NCBI RefSeq assembly: GCF_029278605.1 | Contig: NZ_CP119573.1 | Location: 620,001 to 684,000 of the forward strand | DNA from: Cupriavidus sp. WKF15 | GTDB taxonomy: Bacteria > Pseudomonadota > Gammaproteobacteria > Burkholderiales > Burkholderiaceae | Length of the DNA stretch: 64,000 bases | Direction of reading: 5' to 3' | Shown: in pieces, positions 8,002 to 17,100 of the stretch | Layout of the letters: each line of letters starts with the position of its first letter | How positions within the stretch are numbered: the first letter of the stretch is position 1 | Made by a program: the position numbers and the translations under genes | The notes under the pieces: model-generated | What the model was told of the DNA's origin: nothing | Seen by the model: the letters and a program-made list of their open reading frames with translations, nothing else | Database searches by the model: none

Positions 8002-9270
8002 ATGACCGACACGACAGTGAACAAGAAGAGCAAGAACCCGAAGGCACCGAAGCTGTTTCCCGATGAGCTGATCGATCAACTGCTGGCCCAGGTGCAGAGC
8101 AAGGATGCCGAGTCGATCCTGGGCGAATCGGGCTTGGCCGGCCAGCTCAAGAAGCAGTTGGCCGAGCGTATGCTCGCCGCCGAGTTGAGTCACCATCTGG
8201 ATAACGAGGCCGAGCAAGGCAAGACCGGCAACCACCGCAACGGCACCAGCCCCAAGACGGTCCTGACGCCCAACGGTGAGCTGAATCTGGATATTCCGCG
8301 CGATCGGCAGGCGACGTTCGAGCCCCAATTGGTCGGCAAGTATCAACGCCGGCTGCCTGGCTTCGACGACCACGTCATCAGCATGTATGCGCGCGGCATG
8401 AGCGTGCGCGAGATTCAGGGCCATCTGCTGGAGCTGTACGGGCTGCAGGTATCGCCCGATCTGATTTCCACGGTCACCGACGAGGTGCTGGCTGACGTCG
8501 AGCAATGGCAGCAACGCCCGCTCGAGGCCATGTATCCGATCGTGTACTTTGACGCGCTACGACTGAAGATTCGCGACGAAGGCACGGTCAAGAACAAGGC
8601 GGTCTATCTGGCGCTGGGCATCCGCGCCGACGGCCGCAAGGAAGTGCTAGGTCTGTGGATCGAGCAAACCGAAGGCGCCAAGTTCTGGCTGAAGGTCTTC
8701 AACGAACTGAAGAACCGCGGCTTGCACGACGTCCTGATCGCGGTGGTCGACGGCTTGCGCGGCTTCCCCGAGGCGATCGAGGCGGTCTATCCGGCCGCGC
8801 AAATCCAGACCTGCATCGTGCATCTGATCCGCAATTCGCTGAATCTGGCGAGCTGGAAGGACCGTAAGCCGTTGGCTGCCGCGCTCAAGCCGATCTATCA
8901 GGCCGCCACGGCCGAGGCGGCGGCCGCAGCGCTCGACACCTTTGCGGGAAGTGAGTGGGGACGCAAATTCCCTACCGTCGCGGCCATGTGGCAGCGCCAA
9001 TGGGAACAGGTGATTCCCTTCTTCGTCTATCCGCCTGAGGTGCGTCGAATCATCTATACGACAAACGCCATCGAGAGCATGCACATGCAGTTGCGCAAGA
9101 TCGTCAAGAATCGCGGCCACTTCCCCAGCGACGAGGCCGCCAGCAAACTGCTGTATCTGGCCTTGCGCAACATCGAAAAGGATTGGAAGATGCCACCTAT
9201 CACCTGGCGGCAAGCAGTCAATCAGTTCGCCATTCTGTTTGGCGAGCGATTCACCTCCGCCATGAGCTGA
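8002..9270 (+). CDS. IS256-family transposase (Mutator superfamily)
   Basis: This is a 422-residue DDE transposase of the IS256/Mutator type and appears complete. Motifs seen are GKTGNHRNGTSPKTVLT near the N-terminus, IPRDRQATFEPQLV, MYARGMSVREIQGHL, the first catalytic Asp in YFDALRLKIRD, the second Asp in VVDGLRGFPEAI, the C-x2-H pattern in QTCIVHLIRNS, and the catalytic Glu in TTNAIESMHMQLRK. I chose the ATG at 8002 (MTDTTVNKK); an in-frame ATG at 7978 would add 8 residues and abut the left inverted repeat. With no frameshift visible, the element could be active. Confidence 0.95.
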   Translation: MTDTTVNKKSKNPKAPKLFPDELIDQLLAQVQSKDAESILGESGLAGQLKKQLAERMLAAELSHHLDNEAEQGKTGNHRNGTSPKTVLTPNGELNLDIPRDRQATFEPQLVGKYQRRLPGFDDHVISMYARGMSVREIQGHLLELYGLQVSPDLISTVTDEVLADVEQWQQRPLEAMYPIVYFDALRLKIRDEGTVKNKAVYLALGIRADGRKEVLGLWIEQTEGAKFWLKVFNELKNRGLHDVLIAVVDGLRGFPEAIEAVYPAAQIQTCIVHLIRNSLNLASWKDRKPLAAALKPIYQAATAEAAAAALDTFAGSEWGRKFPTVAAMWQRQWEQVIPFFVYPPEVRRIIYTTNAIESMHMQLRKIVKNRGHFPSDEAASKLLYLALRNIEKDWKMPPITWRQAVNQFAILFGERFTSAMS

Positions 9271-9282
9271 GATTTTTTAACC

Positions 9283-9308
9283 GACCTCAGCACACAAAAT
9301 TCCTGACA
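9283..9308 (-). repeat. IS right terminal inverted repeat
   Basis: This 26-bp end begins GACCTCAGCACACA and closes in CTGACA, pairing with 7952-7977. It lies 12 bases after the transposase stop codon. Confidence 0.8.
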
Positions 9309-9314
9309 CCTCCT

Positions 9315-9332
9315 GCTTGGCAGGCGCCAAGC
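9315..9332. other. Perfect hairpin next to the IS right end
   Basis: GCTTGGC-AGGC-GCCAAGC forms a perfect 7-bp stem with a 4-base loop. No U-run follows on either strand. The first 16 bases of the surrounding sequence (9314-9329) recur exactly at 38686-38701, so it may belong to a dispersed palindromic repeat. Confidence 0.5.
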
Positions 9333-9348
9333 ACGACAAACCCAACCC

Positions 9349-9395
9349 TTCCCCCTTCCCCCTTCCCCCTTCCCCCTTCCCCCTTCCCCCTTCCC
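9349..9395. repeat. TTCCCCC heptamer tandem array (GGGGGAA on the minus strand)
   Basis: Six complete TTCCCCC units begin at 9349, 9356, 9363, 9370, 9377 and 9384, followed by a partial TTCCC. The minus strand therefore carries six runs of five G separated by AA, a classical G-quadruplex-forming pattern, and the plus strand could form an i-motif. The array lies between the IS and the MFS gene. Length polymorphism by slippage is likely. Confidence 0.9.
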
Positions 9396-9513
9396 GCAAT
9401 CGCGAAGAACCAAAAAAACCTGACACACCGGGTTTTGTAGAGATCACTGCAGTATTGAAGACACACCGATGGCAGTCCTACCATCGGTCCATGAACGACC
9501 AAGACTTACGCCG

Positions 9514-10737
9514 ATGCGCACCGGGCTCGCCAGCATCATCCTGCCGCCGGGTGCCGATCCGGTAGCCATCACGCTGCTGGCGGGCCGCGCCCTGCGCGGC
9601 ATCTGCGATGGCTTTGTCGCCGTCCTGCTGCCGGCGTACCTGCTGGCGCTCGGCTTCGACCCACTCGCCGTCGGCCTGATCGGCAGCGCCACGCTGGCAG
9701 GGTCCGCGCTCGCGACGATCCTGGTCGGCATGCTCGGGCACCGCTATCCGTTGCGGCGCATGCTGACGCTGGCCGCGGCACTGATGGTGGCGACCGGCAT
9801 CGGCTTTGCCGGGCTCTCGTCGCTGTGGCCCCTGGTCATCGTCGCCTTCGTCGGCACCATCAATCCCGGCTCCGGCGATGTCAGCCTGTTCCTGCCGCTC
9901 GAACATGCGCGCCTGGCGGATGCGGCGGGCCCGCAGGCGCGCACCGCACTGTTTGCGCGCTACAGCCTGAGCGGTTCGCTGGCATCGGCCTTCGGCGCGC
10001 TGGCGGCAGCGCTGCCGGGGTGGGCCACAGCGCGCGGCATGCTGGCGCCACTCGGCGCCATGCGCGCGATGTTCGTGCTATACGCGTTGGCGGGCGGCGC
10101 GTTGTGGTGGCTCTATGCCCGCCTGCCCGCACGCGACCCGCATGCGGATGCCACACGCGTGCCGCTGGGCGCATCGCGCGGCATCGTCATGCGCCTGGCG
10201 CTGTTGTTCAGCGTGGATGCCTTTGCCGGCGGGCTGGTGGTCAATGCCTTGCTGTCGCTCTGGCTGATGCAGCGCTTCGGCCTGTCGCCAGGCGACGCGG
10301 GCCGGTTCTTCTTCTGGGCCGGGCTGTTGTCGGCGGGCTCGCAACTCGTGGCCGTGCCGGTAGCGCGCCGCTTCGGCCTGCTGAACACCATGGTGTTCAC
10401 GCATATCCCGTCGAGCCTGTGCCTGATTGCCGCGGCCATGGCCCCAGCACTTTTGCCTGCGCTGATCCTGTTGCTGGTGCGCAGCGCGCTGTCCCAGATG
10501 GATGTGCCGACCCGCACCGCCTACGTGATGGCCGTGGTGACGCCGCCCGAACGCCCGGCGGCCGCCAGCATCACGGCGGTGCCGAGAAGCCTGGCCGCGG
10601 CGCTCGGCCCCACCCTGGCCGGGGCGATGCTGGCAACGGGCTGGGCCGCAGCCCCGCTGGTGGCCTGCGGCGTGCTCAAGATCGGCTATGACCTGGCCCT
10701 GTTACGCGCGTTCCGGCGCGTCGAGCCCGAGCGATAG
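9514..10737 (+). CDS. Major facilitator superfamily transporter
   Basis: This 407-residue membrane protein has about 12 hydrophobic segments and an MFS layout: first half with LPAYLLALGFDPLAVGLIGSA, a basic loop GHRYPLRRML between helices 2 and 3, a central cytoplasmic loop (residues about 200-215), and a second repeat ending in VACGVLKIGYDLALL. The family exports or imports small molecules with a proton gradient. I cannot assign a substrate. The start is uncertain: the ATG at 9514 begins close to the first hydrophobic region, while an in-frame ATG at 9469 adds 15 residues; neither has a clear ribosome binding site. It converges with chrA, ending 10 bases before it. Confidence 0.85.
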   Translation: MRTGLASIILPPGADPVAITLLAGRALRGICDGFVAVLLPAYLLALGFDPLAVGLIGSATLAGSALATILVGMLGHRYPLRRMLTLAAALMVATGIGFAGLSSLWPLVIVAFVGTINPGSGDVSLFLPLEHARLADAAGPQARTALFARYSLSGSLASAFGALAAALPGWATARGMLAPLGAMRAMFVLYALAGGALWWLYARLPARDPHADATRVPLGASRGIVMRLALLFSVDAFAGGLVVNALLSLWLMQRFGLSPGDAGRFFFWAGLLSAGSQLVAVPVARRFGLLNTMVFTHIPSSLCLIAAAMAPALLPALILLLVRSALSQMDVPTRTAYVMAVVTPPERPAAASITAVPRSLAAALGPTLAGAMLATGWAAAPLVACGVLKIGYDLALLRAFRRVEPER

Positions 10738-10747
10738 CGGGCAGGTG

Positions 10748-12016
10748 CTACAGCCCCGTCGCCCACCCGGCCACCGCGGCCACCGCCACCACCAGCCACG
10801 GCGGCAGCCGCCAGAACACCAGTGCCACCAGCGCGACCACGGCCAGCCCGAAATCTAGCGGCGCATGGACCGCGCTGGTCCAGACCGGCTGGTACAGCGC
10901 GGCCAGCAGCAGGCCGACCACGCCGGCATTCACGCCACCCAGCGCCGCCTGGGCGCGCAGGCTCCCGCGCAGGCTTTCCCAGAACGGCAGTACACCAACC
11001 ACGAGCAACATGCCGGGCAGGAAGATCGCCACGAGGCACAGCAGCCCGCCGGCCCACCCGGACGGCTCGATGTGCATGGCAGCCCCAAGAAAGGCGGCGA
11101 ACGTGAACAGCGGGCCAGGCATGGCCTGCACCACGCCGTAGCCGGCCAGGAAGGCATCGCGTCCGACCCATCCCGTGGGGATTACGGCCGCGTCGAGCAG
11201 GGGCAGCACCACGTGGCCGCCGCCGAACACCAGCGCACCGGCACGGAAGAACGCGTCGAACATCGGCAAGCCGCCCGCGCCGGCATGCCGCGCAAGCAGC
11301 GGCAGGCCGGCCATCAGCACGGCAAAGAGCACCAGGCCGGCAAGCCCCGCGCGGTGGCTCACGGGCATCGGCAACGGATCATGCGCGCGCTCCGCTTGCG
11401 GGCGAATCAGCACGAGGCCGGCGATCGCCGTCACGGCAATGACCGCGACCTGGATCCACGGCCCCGGCACCGCCACGGCCAGGCACGCTGCCACCGCCAT
11501 GATGGTCACGCGCAGCGTGTCCGGGCACAGGCTGCGCGCCATGCCCCAGAACGCCTGCGCCACCACGGCCACGGCCACCAGCTTGAGACCATGCAGCAGC
11601 CCCGCCGGCACGCCGGTCCCCCAGGCCGACAATCCTTGCGCGAACAGGATCATGGCCACCGCGGATGGCAGCGTGAAGCCTGTCCATGCCGCGAGCGCGC
11701 CAGCATAGCCGGCGCGCGACAGCCCGAGCGCCAGCCCAACCTGGCTGCTGGCCGGGCCGGGCAGGAACTGGCACAGGCCAACGAGATCGGCGTAGGCGCG
11801 CTCGCTCATCCAGCGCCGGCGCGTGACGAACTCCTCGCGGAAGTACGCCAGGTGCGCCACCGGCCCGCCAAACGAGGTCAGCCCCAGTCGAAGGAACACC
11901 AGGAAGACCGACAGAGCACCGTGATGGTGCGTACCGCTATCGCCTTCCTTGCTGCCTCCTTCGCTGCTGTCGATCGCATCGGGTTGCGTCATCTGGTTGC
12001 GCGGCGTTGCTGCCAT
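10748..12016 (-). CDS. chrA: Chromate efflux transporter ChrA (CHR family)
   Basis: This 422-residue protein has two CHR domains, as in long-chain ChrA. The N-terminal one contains RLGLTSFGGPVAHLAYFRE and QFLPGPASSQVGLALG (about residues 45-105); the C-terminal one contains the diverged LVFGGGHVVLPLLDA and VQAMPGPLFTFAAFLG (about residues 280-330). CHR proteins expel chromate from the cytoplasm. The ATG at 12016 follows CAAGGAGAAGGC, which decides the start over a longer frame. A short His-rich segment THHHG precedes the first membrane helix. No chrB-type regulator lies next to it, so this may be a basal rather than inducible copy. Confidence 0.9.
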   Translation of the reverse strand: MAATPRNQMTQPDAIDSSEGGSKEGDSGTHHHGALSVFLVFLRLGLTSFGGPVAHLAYFREEFVTRRRWMSERAYADLVGLCQFLPGPASSQVGLALGLSRAGYAGALAAWTGFTLPSAVAMILFAQGLSAWGTGVPAGLLHGLKLVAVAVVAQAFWGMARSLCPDTLRVTIMAVAACLAVAVPGPWIQVAVIAVTAIAGLVLIRPQAERAHDPLPMPVSHRAGLAGLVLFAVLMAGLPLLARHAGAGGLPMFDAFFRAGALVFGGGHVVLPLLDAAVIPTGWVGRDAFLAGYGVVQAMPGPLFTFAAFLGAAMHIEPSGWAGGLLCLVAIFLPGMLLVVGVLPFWESLRGSLRAQAALGGVNAGVVGLLLAALYQPVWTSAVHAPLDFGLAVVALVALVFWRLPPWLVVAVAAVAGWATGL

Positions 12017-12163
12017 GCCTTCTCCTTGCCGGGGCTGTTTGCGCTCCGCACGCGGCGGACCGCCGCAGATTGTAGGCGAAGACCGTGTCCGACTTCGTGA
12101 CGATGCACGCACTTATCCGACAAGCCGAATAGACCTTCCGGGTCCATGGAGGTTTTACCCCAA

Positions 12164-12190
12164 TTAAGTTAGGCACGGGGTCGCCGATAT
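12164..12190 (+). promoter_or_regulatory. Sigma-28 (FliA) promoter of the chemoreceptor gene
   Basis: TTAAGTTA at 12164-12171 and GCCGATAT at 12183-12190 are separated by exactly 11 bases. This matches the flagellar sigma-28 consensus TAAAGTTT-N11-GCCGATAA with three mismatches in 16. It lies about 57 bases upstream of the chemoreceptor start, which fits class 3 flagellar control of a chemotaxis gene. Confidence 0.8.
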
Positions 12191-12246
12191 GGCGGTGACG
12201 GGCGCCAAAAGTCCGACTACACCGAACATATGGAGGAAAGAAGGAA

Positions 12247-13803
12247 ATGCTGCAAAACATGAGTCTGAGGAAGAAGCTCTTGCTGCCATTGGTGCTGAGC
12301 TGGGTGTGCCTGCTCGGCATCACGCTGTGGAATGCTTGGCAGATGCGCGCGCTGCGCATGGAGGAGCGCCGCCTGGACCTGGTCCACGTCACCGAGACTG
12401 CCATCTCGGTGGTCGCCGGCTACGAAGCCCTGGCAAAAGCCGGCAAGATGACTCTGGCCGAAGCCCAGCAGCAGGCGGTGGAACGCGTGCGCGCCATGCG
12501 CTTCGGCGCCGACGGCTACTTCACGCTGATGCGCACCGACACCGAAGTGCTGATGCATCCGTTCAAGCCCGAGATGAACGGCAAGAAGATGGAGGACACG
12601 AAGGACGCCAACGGCACCTATCTCTTCCGCGAGATGGCCGACATCGGCAAGGGTCCGGGCAAGGGCTTCGTCGAATACCTGTGGGCCAAGCCCGGCGCCG
12701 AGGAACCGCAGCCCAAGCTCAGCTACGTGGCCAACTTCCGGCCATGGGAATGGAACTTCGTCGCCGGTCTGTACCTGGACGACATCCGCGCCGAGTTCCG
12801 CCTCTCGCTGTACAAGGCGCTCGGCCTGTTGCTTGGCGTGGGAGCGCTGATGACGCTGGTCATGCTGCGGGTGGCCGGCAGCCTGCAGAAGCAGCTCGGC
12901 GGCGAGCCGGCGCTCACGTCGCAGATCGCCGCGCGCATCGCCGAGGGCAACCTGGCCACCGCGGTCGAGGTGCGTCCGGGTGACGAGCACAGCGTGCTGT
13001 ACGCCATGCAGCAGATGCAGTCGCGCCTGACCGGCGCGATCGGCAGCATCCGCGGCTCGGCTGACTCGATCGCCGGCGCGGCCAAGCAGATTGCCGCCGG
13101 GAATTCCGACCTGTCGCGCCGCAGCGAGGAACAGGCGGCCTCGCTGCAGGAAACCGCGGCCAGCATGGAGCAGCTCACCAGCACCGTGCGCCAGAGCGCC
13201 GACAATGCCCGCCAGGCCAGCCGCCTGGCCGAAGGCGCGTCGGAGATCGCCGTGCGCGGCGGCGGCATCGTCAGCCAGGTAGTGACGACCATGGGCGACA
13301 TCAAGGCAGCGTCCGGCAAGGTGGTCGACATCATTGCCGTGATCGAGGGCATTGCGTTCCAGACCAATATCCTGGCGCTGAACGCCGCGGTGGAAGCGGC
13401 GCGCGCCGGCGAACAGGGCCGCGGCTTCGCCGTGGTGGCCGGCGAGGTGCGCACGCTGGCGCAGCGCAGCGCCACCGCGGCCAAGGAGATCAAGGCGCTG
13501 ATCGGCAACTCGGCGCAGCGCGTGGAAGACGGTGCGGTGCTGGTGGAAGGCGCCGGCAAGGCCATGGACGAGATCGTCGAGGCGGTCAAGCGCGTCACCG
13601 ACCTGATGGGCGAAATGCGGGCCGCCACCGAGGAACAGACCGGAGGCATCGAGCAGGTCAACCAGGCGGTGTCGCAGATGGACCAGATGGCGCAGCAGAA
13701 CGCCGCGCTGGTCGAAGAAGCCGCCGCCGCCGCGGCGTCGCTGGAAGACCAGGCCGCCGCGCTGCACCACGCCGTGGGGCAGTTCAGGCTGGCCGGCGGC
13801 TGA
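12247..13803 (+). CDS. Methyl-accepting chemotaxis protein with a single Cache sensor domain
   Basis: This 518-residue chemoreceptor has a first membrane helix at about residues 12-31, a periplasmic Cache-type sensor (about 35-185, with [21 protein letters not shown] and [17 protein letters not shown], typical of sCache_2), a second helix at about 192-212, a HAMP region and a long cytoplasmic signalling coiled coil. The highly conserved hairpin tip reads [20 protein letters not shown], and [17 protein letters not shown] is a methylation-helix segment. There is no C-terminal NWETF-type CheR tether. A GGAGGAAAGAAGGAA tract precedes the ATG at 12247, and a sigma-28 promoter lies upstream. sCache_2 receptors often bind small carboxylates; the ligand here is unknown. 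Confidence 0.93.
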   Translation: MLQNMSLRKKLLLPLVLSWVCLLGITLWNAWQMRALRMEERRLDLVHVTETAISVVAGYEALAKAGKMTLAEAQQQAVERVRAMRFGADGYFTLMRTDTEVLMHPFKPEMNGKKMEDTKDANGTYLFREMADIGKGPGKGFVEYLWAKPGAEEPQPKLSYVANFRPWEWNFVAGLYLDDIRAEFRLSLYKALGLLLGVGALMTLVMLRVAGSLQKQLGGEPALTSQIAARIAEGNLATAVEVRPGDEHSVLYAMQQMQSRLTGAIGSIRGSADSIAGAAKQIAAGNSDLSRRSEEQAASLQETAASMEQLTSTVRQSADNARQASRLAEGASEIAVRGGGIVSQVVTTMGDIKAASGKVVDIIAVIEGIAFQTNILALNAAVEAARAGEQGRGFAVVAGEVRTLAQRSATAAKEIKALIGNSAQRVEDGAVLVEGAGKAMDEIVEAVKRVTDLMGEMRAATEEQTGGIEQVNQAVSQMDQMAQQNAALVEEAAAAAASLEDQAAALHHAVGQFRLAGG

Positions 13804-13922
13804 GCGCCCGGCCAGCCGGCGCGGCCATGCCACCTGCCGTGGCCGCGTGTATCATGGATCGCAGCGGACAGCGTCGGCGACCGACCACCCGCCTCGATCC
13901 CTTACACGCGCAGGAGCACATC

Positions 13923-14174
13923 ATGATGGCATTCCTAGGCACCGTGTTCGTTGGCCTTATCGTGGGACTGATCGCGCGGGCCATCAAGCCCGGCGACGAC
14001 AAGATGGGCTGGATCATGACGATCCTGCTGGGCATACTGGGCTCGGTGGCGGCGGGGTTCGTGGGCCGCGGGCTGGGCTGGTACCAGCCGGGCCAACCCG
14101 CCGGCTGGATCGCGTCGGTGCTCGGCGCGATCGTGCTGCTCGTGCTTTACGGCATGGTGCGCCGCAAAGGCTGA
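13923..14174 (+). CDS. GlsB/YeaQ/YmgE-family small membrane protein
   Basis: This 83-residue, almost wholly hydrophobic protein has three membrane segments and the family's glycine pattern: FVGLIVGLIARAIKPGDDKMGW, then TILLGILGSVAAGFVGR, then IASVLGAIVLLVLYGMVRRK. Members are stress-associated inner-membrane proteins of unknown mechanism. An AGGAG site (13912-13916) places the start at the ATG at 13923; a second ATG follows at 13926. The gene converges with the large penicillin-binding-protein gene, and the two coding regions overlap by 28 bases tail-to-tail. Confidence 0.88.
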   Translation: MMAFLGTVFVGLIVGLIARAIKPGDDKMGWIMTILLGILGSVAAGFVGRGLGWYQPGQPAGWIASVLGAIVLLVLYGMVRRKG

Positions 14175-17100
14175 TCCACCTTCATGACGTCCGCCGAGGC
14201 CGTGGCGCCCTCCGGCGGCGGCGCCTGGGCCTCGGTCCGCGGCAGGCGGATCTCCTGCGGCCAGTCACGGCAGCGCAGCAGCGCCTGGTCGCCGCCCGGC
14301 ATGGCCATCGACGCCACCTGCGGCGCGAGGTAGCGCAGCACCCGCACCGCCAGCGCGCTGGTGAAGCTGTAGCGCCCGGCATAAGGCTCGGTCACATTGA
14401 GGGTCACCGTGCCAAAGAAACGCTCGCCGAGCGTGAATACGAACGTGGCCGAGCGGTTCACCGAACGCGACGAGATCAGCCGCCCGCCGGGGCCATAGGT
14501 CTGGAAGCGCTGGTCGCCGGTGCCGGTCTTGCCGGCGATCGGAATCGGCGCGCCGCCCTTGCCCGGCGCCACGAAGGCGCCGGCAATCGACTTGGCCGTG
14601 CCGCGCTCCACCACATCCAGCATCGAGCGCCGCACCAGGTCCGTTATCTCGGTCGGCAACAGCCGTTTGCCCGGCTCCGGCTGCAGCACGAAGCGGCTCG
14701 CATACGGCGTGTTCGCGGCGAAGTCCAGGCTGCGCACGGTCGCGGTCTGCGTTGCCATGCCGCCGCTCAGGATGATGCCCGCCAGTTCAGCGAGCGCGGC
14801 CGGGCGGTCGCCCGACGCACCGATCGCGGTGGCATAGGATGGCGTCAGCGAATCGAACGGGTAGCCAAGCCGCTGCCAGCGCTTGGCGATGCGCTGGAAG
14901 GCCTCCTGTTCCAGCAGCGTGCGGATGCGGTTGTCCTGCCCGTACTTGCTGTGCGAGCGGAACAGCCAGCGGTACACGTACTGGCGCTGATCCTTGCTGT
15001 CGTGCAGGATCTGCGCCAGCGTGGCGTCCGGGTTCGTGCCCATGTATTCGACCATCCATAGTTCGAGCGGATGGACGCGGGACAGGTAGCCGCGGTCATT
15101 GAGGTTGAACTTGTCGTGGCCGTACTTGCTGTACAGCGCCGGCAGGTCCTCGCCGGCGAGTTGTCTGGCCGTCATGTGCGAGCGCATGATGCGCTCGAAG
15201 CTTTCCTCGTCCAGGTCCGGGCGCACGCTGAGCAGCGTCACCGACATGCGCACCGCCGTATAGTGCGGCGTGCTCACGCGCACGCGGCTCAGCAGCGTCG
15301 CCAGGCGCTGGTCGGCGTCCTTGCCGCGGTAGCGCTGGTAGAAGCCGGTCATGTAGGCACTGCCCTCCTGGTCGGCAAAGCGCTCCAGGTAGACGCGCCG
15401 TTCGGGCGAATTGCGGTCTTCGAAGATGTCGCTCATGTCCACGTTGCCGTGGAACAGCTCATAGCGCACGATGTCGCGCATCATGCGGATGAACACCAGG
15501 TTGACCGAGTGCTGGAAGCCCACGCGCACGGTCATGATGCGCTCGCCCTCCCAGCGCTCGAAGTTGGTGAAGCTCTGCAGCCCGCCGCCGGTATAGAAGC
15601 CCTCGCCAGGGCTGCCCGAATACTTGCGTTCCATAGCGGCGTCGAGCATGGCCGCCAGCGTGCGGTCTTGCGGCGTGCGCGCCTTGGACAGGTAATCGAT
15701 CGCCCAGCGGCTCAGGGCGTCCGGCTTGGCCACTTTGATGCCGGCCAGTTGTTCCTTGCTCATGCCGGCATAGCGCGCATGCAGTTCAGTGAGTATCTCC
15801 AGGTACGTGACCAGGGTGCGCAGCTTGGAGGTCGAGCCCAGATTCAGGCGGGCACCGCTGTTGATGTCGAACGGCTGGTTGATGTTGTCGGCCTGCACGC
15901 GCACCACGCTGGCATTGCCGACGCGCTCGAACAGTGTGAAGCTCGCCATCAGCTTGGACGGATCGTCCTGCTCGCGCAGCAGATTGTGGCCGTACAGCCC
16001 CATGGCGTGTGCGACGTTCTTGTCGCTCATGTTCAGGAGCGTATCCGTGACCACGCGCTGGGCCTCGCGGTTGATGGTGCTGTCCGCGGTCAGGTCCAGC
16101 CGATCCATGTCGTACCGGCTGTCCACGCCGGTCAGGCGGCCAATGTCGGCCCGCACACGGTTGACCGCCTTGCGCGTGACGAAGGGCTGCTGTTCCGGCT
16201 TCGCCGGCGGCGCGGCCTTGTCCAGGGGCTGCTGCAGCGCGGCATCACGCAGTTCCGGCGTGATGATGCCGTTGGCGGCCAGCAGGCGCAGGTAGCTGCC
16301 GGTGAGCGCGTCGAGGTTGGTGTCGTCGCGGCGCAGGTGATAGGACGGGCGGCGCTGCGAGATCACCAGCGACAGCGCGCGCTTGAAGGCTTGCGCCTCG
16401 CGCGCGGTCGGGGCGCGCGGGTCCATCTGCTTCATCAGGCGATTGACTTCGCCGAAGTCCTCGCCGTACCAGACCCACAGCGCGTCGCCGATGCCATTGA
16501 CCTCGCCGAACCCGACCCGCGCGGACAGCGGCACCGTATTGAGGTAGTCGACCACGATACGTTCGCGCGCCCGCTGGGTATCAGGCCCGTCCAGGTAGGC
16601 GCGCAGCGATGCCGATGCCATCTGCCGGAATTTCTCGGGAACCGACTGGGTGCGCCCTTCCGGCGAGTGCCGGTACTTCTCGATCTGCGTGGCGAGCGTG
16701 CTGCCGCCCGGCGAATCATGCGAATGGTCGGCCAGCCGGATGGCGCGGTCGATCACCGCGCGCGACAGCCGCTTCCAGTCCAGCGCGGGGTTCATGCTCG
16801 GATACTCGGGATTGAGCAGTCCCTGGTTCTCGACGAACAGCAGCGCGCTGACCAGCACCGGCGGCACCGCGGCAAAGTCGTCGTACTGGCGCTGCGGATA
16901 ACGCTCGAACGCCAGCGTCATGCCATTGCAGTCGCGCAGCACCAGGCCGGCCTGGTTCTTTTCACGATACGGCGGGAAGATGCCCTGATCCATCAGGCGC
17001 ACCATTTCGGGCGACATGCGTGCCTGTTCCGCGGGCACGTAGCCGTGCTTGCCAAGCCGCTGCGCAAACAGCGGGAGGCGGCCATAGCCCATGCGGTCGT

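Larger units (their letters stand above)
7952..9308 (+). mobile_element. IS256-family insertion sequence
   Basis: The element is bounded by 26-bp imperfect terminal inverted repeats at 7952-7977 and 9283-9308, identical at 21 of 26 positions, both with outer end TGTCAG and inner end GAGGTC. It encodes one intact transposase. No adjacent 8-9 bp target duplication is visible: the flanks are gcgagcc on the left and cctcctg on the right. The copy is therefore old, has rearranged, or has ends slightly different from those I define. It sits in intergenic DNA and does not obviously interrupt a gene. Confidence 0.85.

Noticed and set aside
7937-9321. CCTGCTTGGC on both sides of the IS considered as a target duplication
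   Set aside because: The copies lie 5 and 3 bases from the inverted repeats, not adjacent, and the right copy belongs to a hairpin that recurs elsewhere.
9349-9395. Short regular repeats considered as a CRISPR array
   Set aside because: The units are 7 bases with no spacers and no cas genes are nearby; it is a simple tandem repeat.
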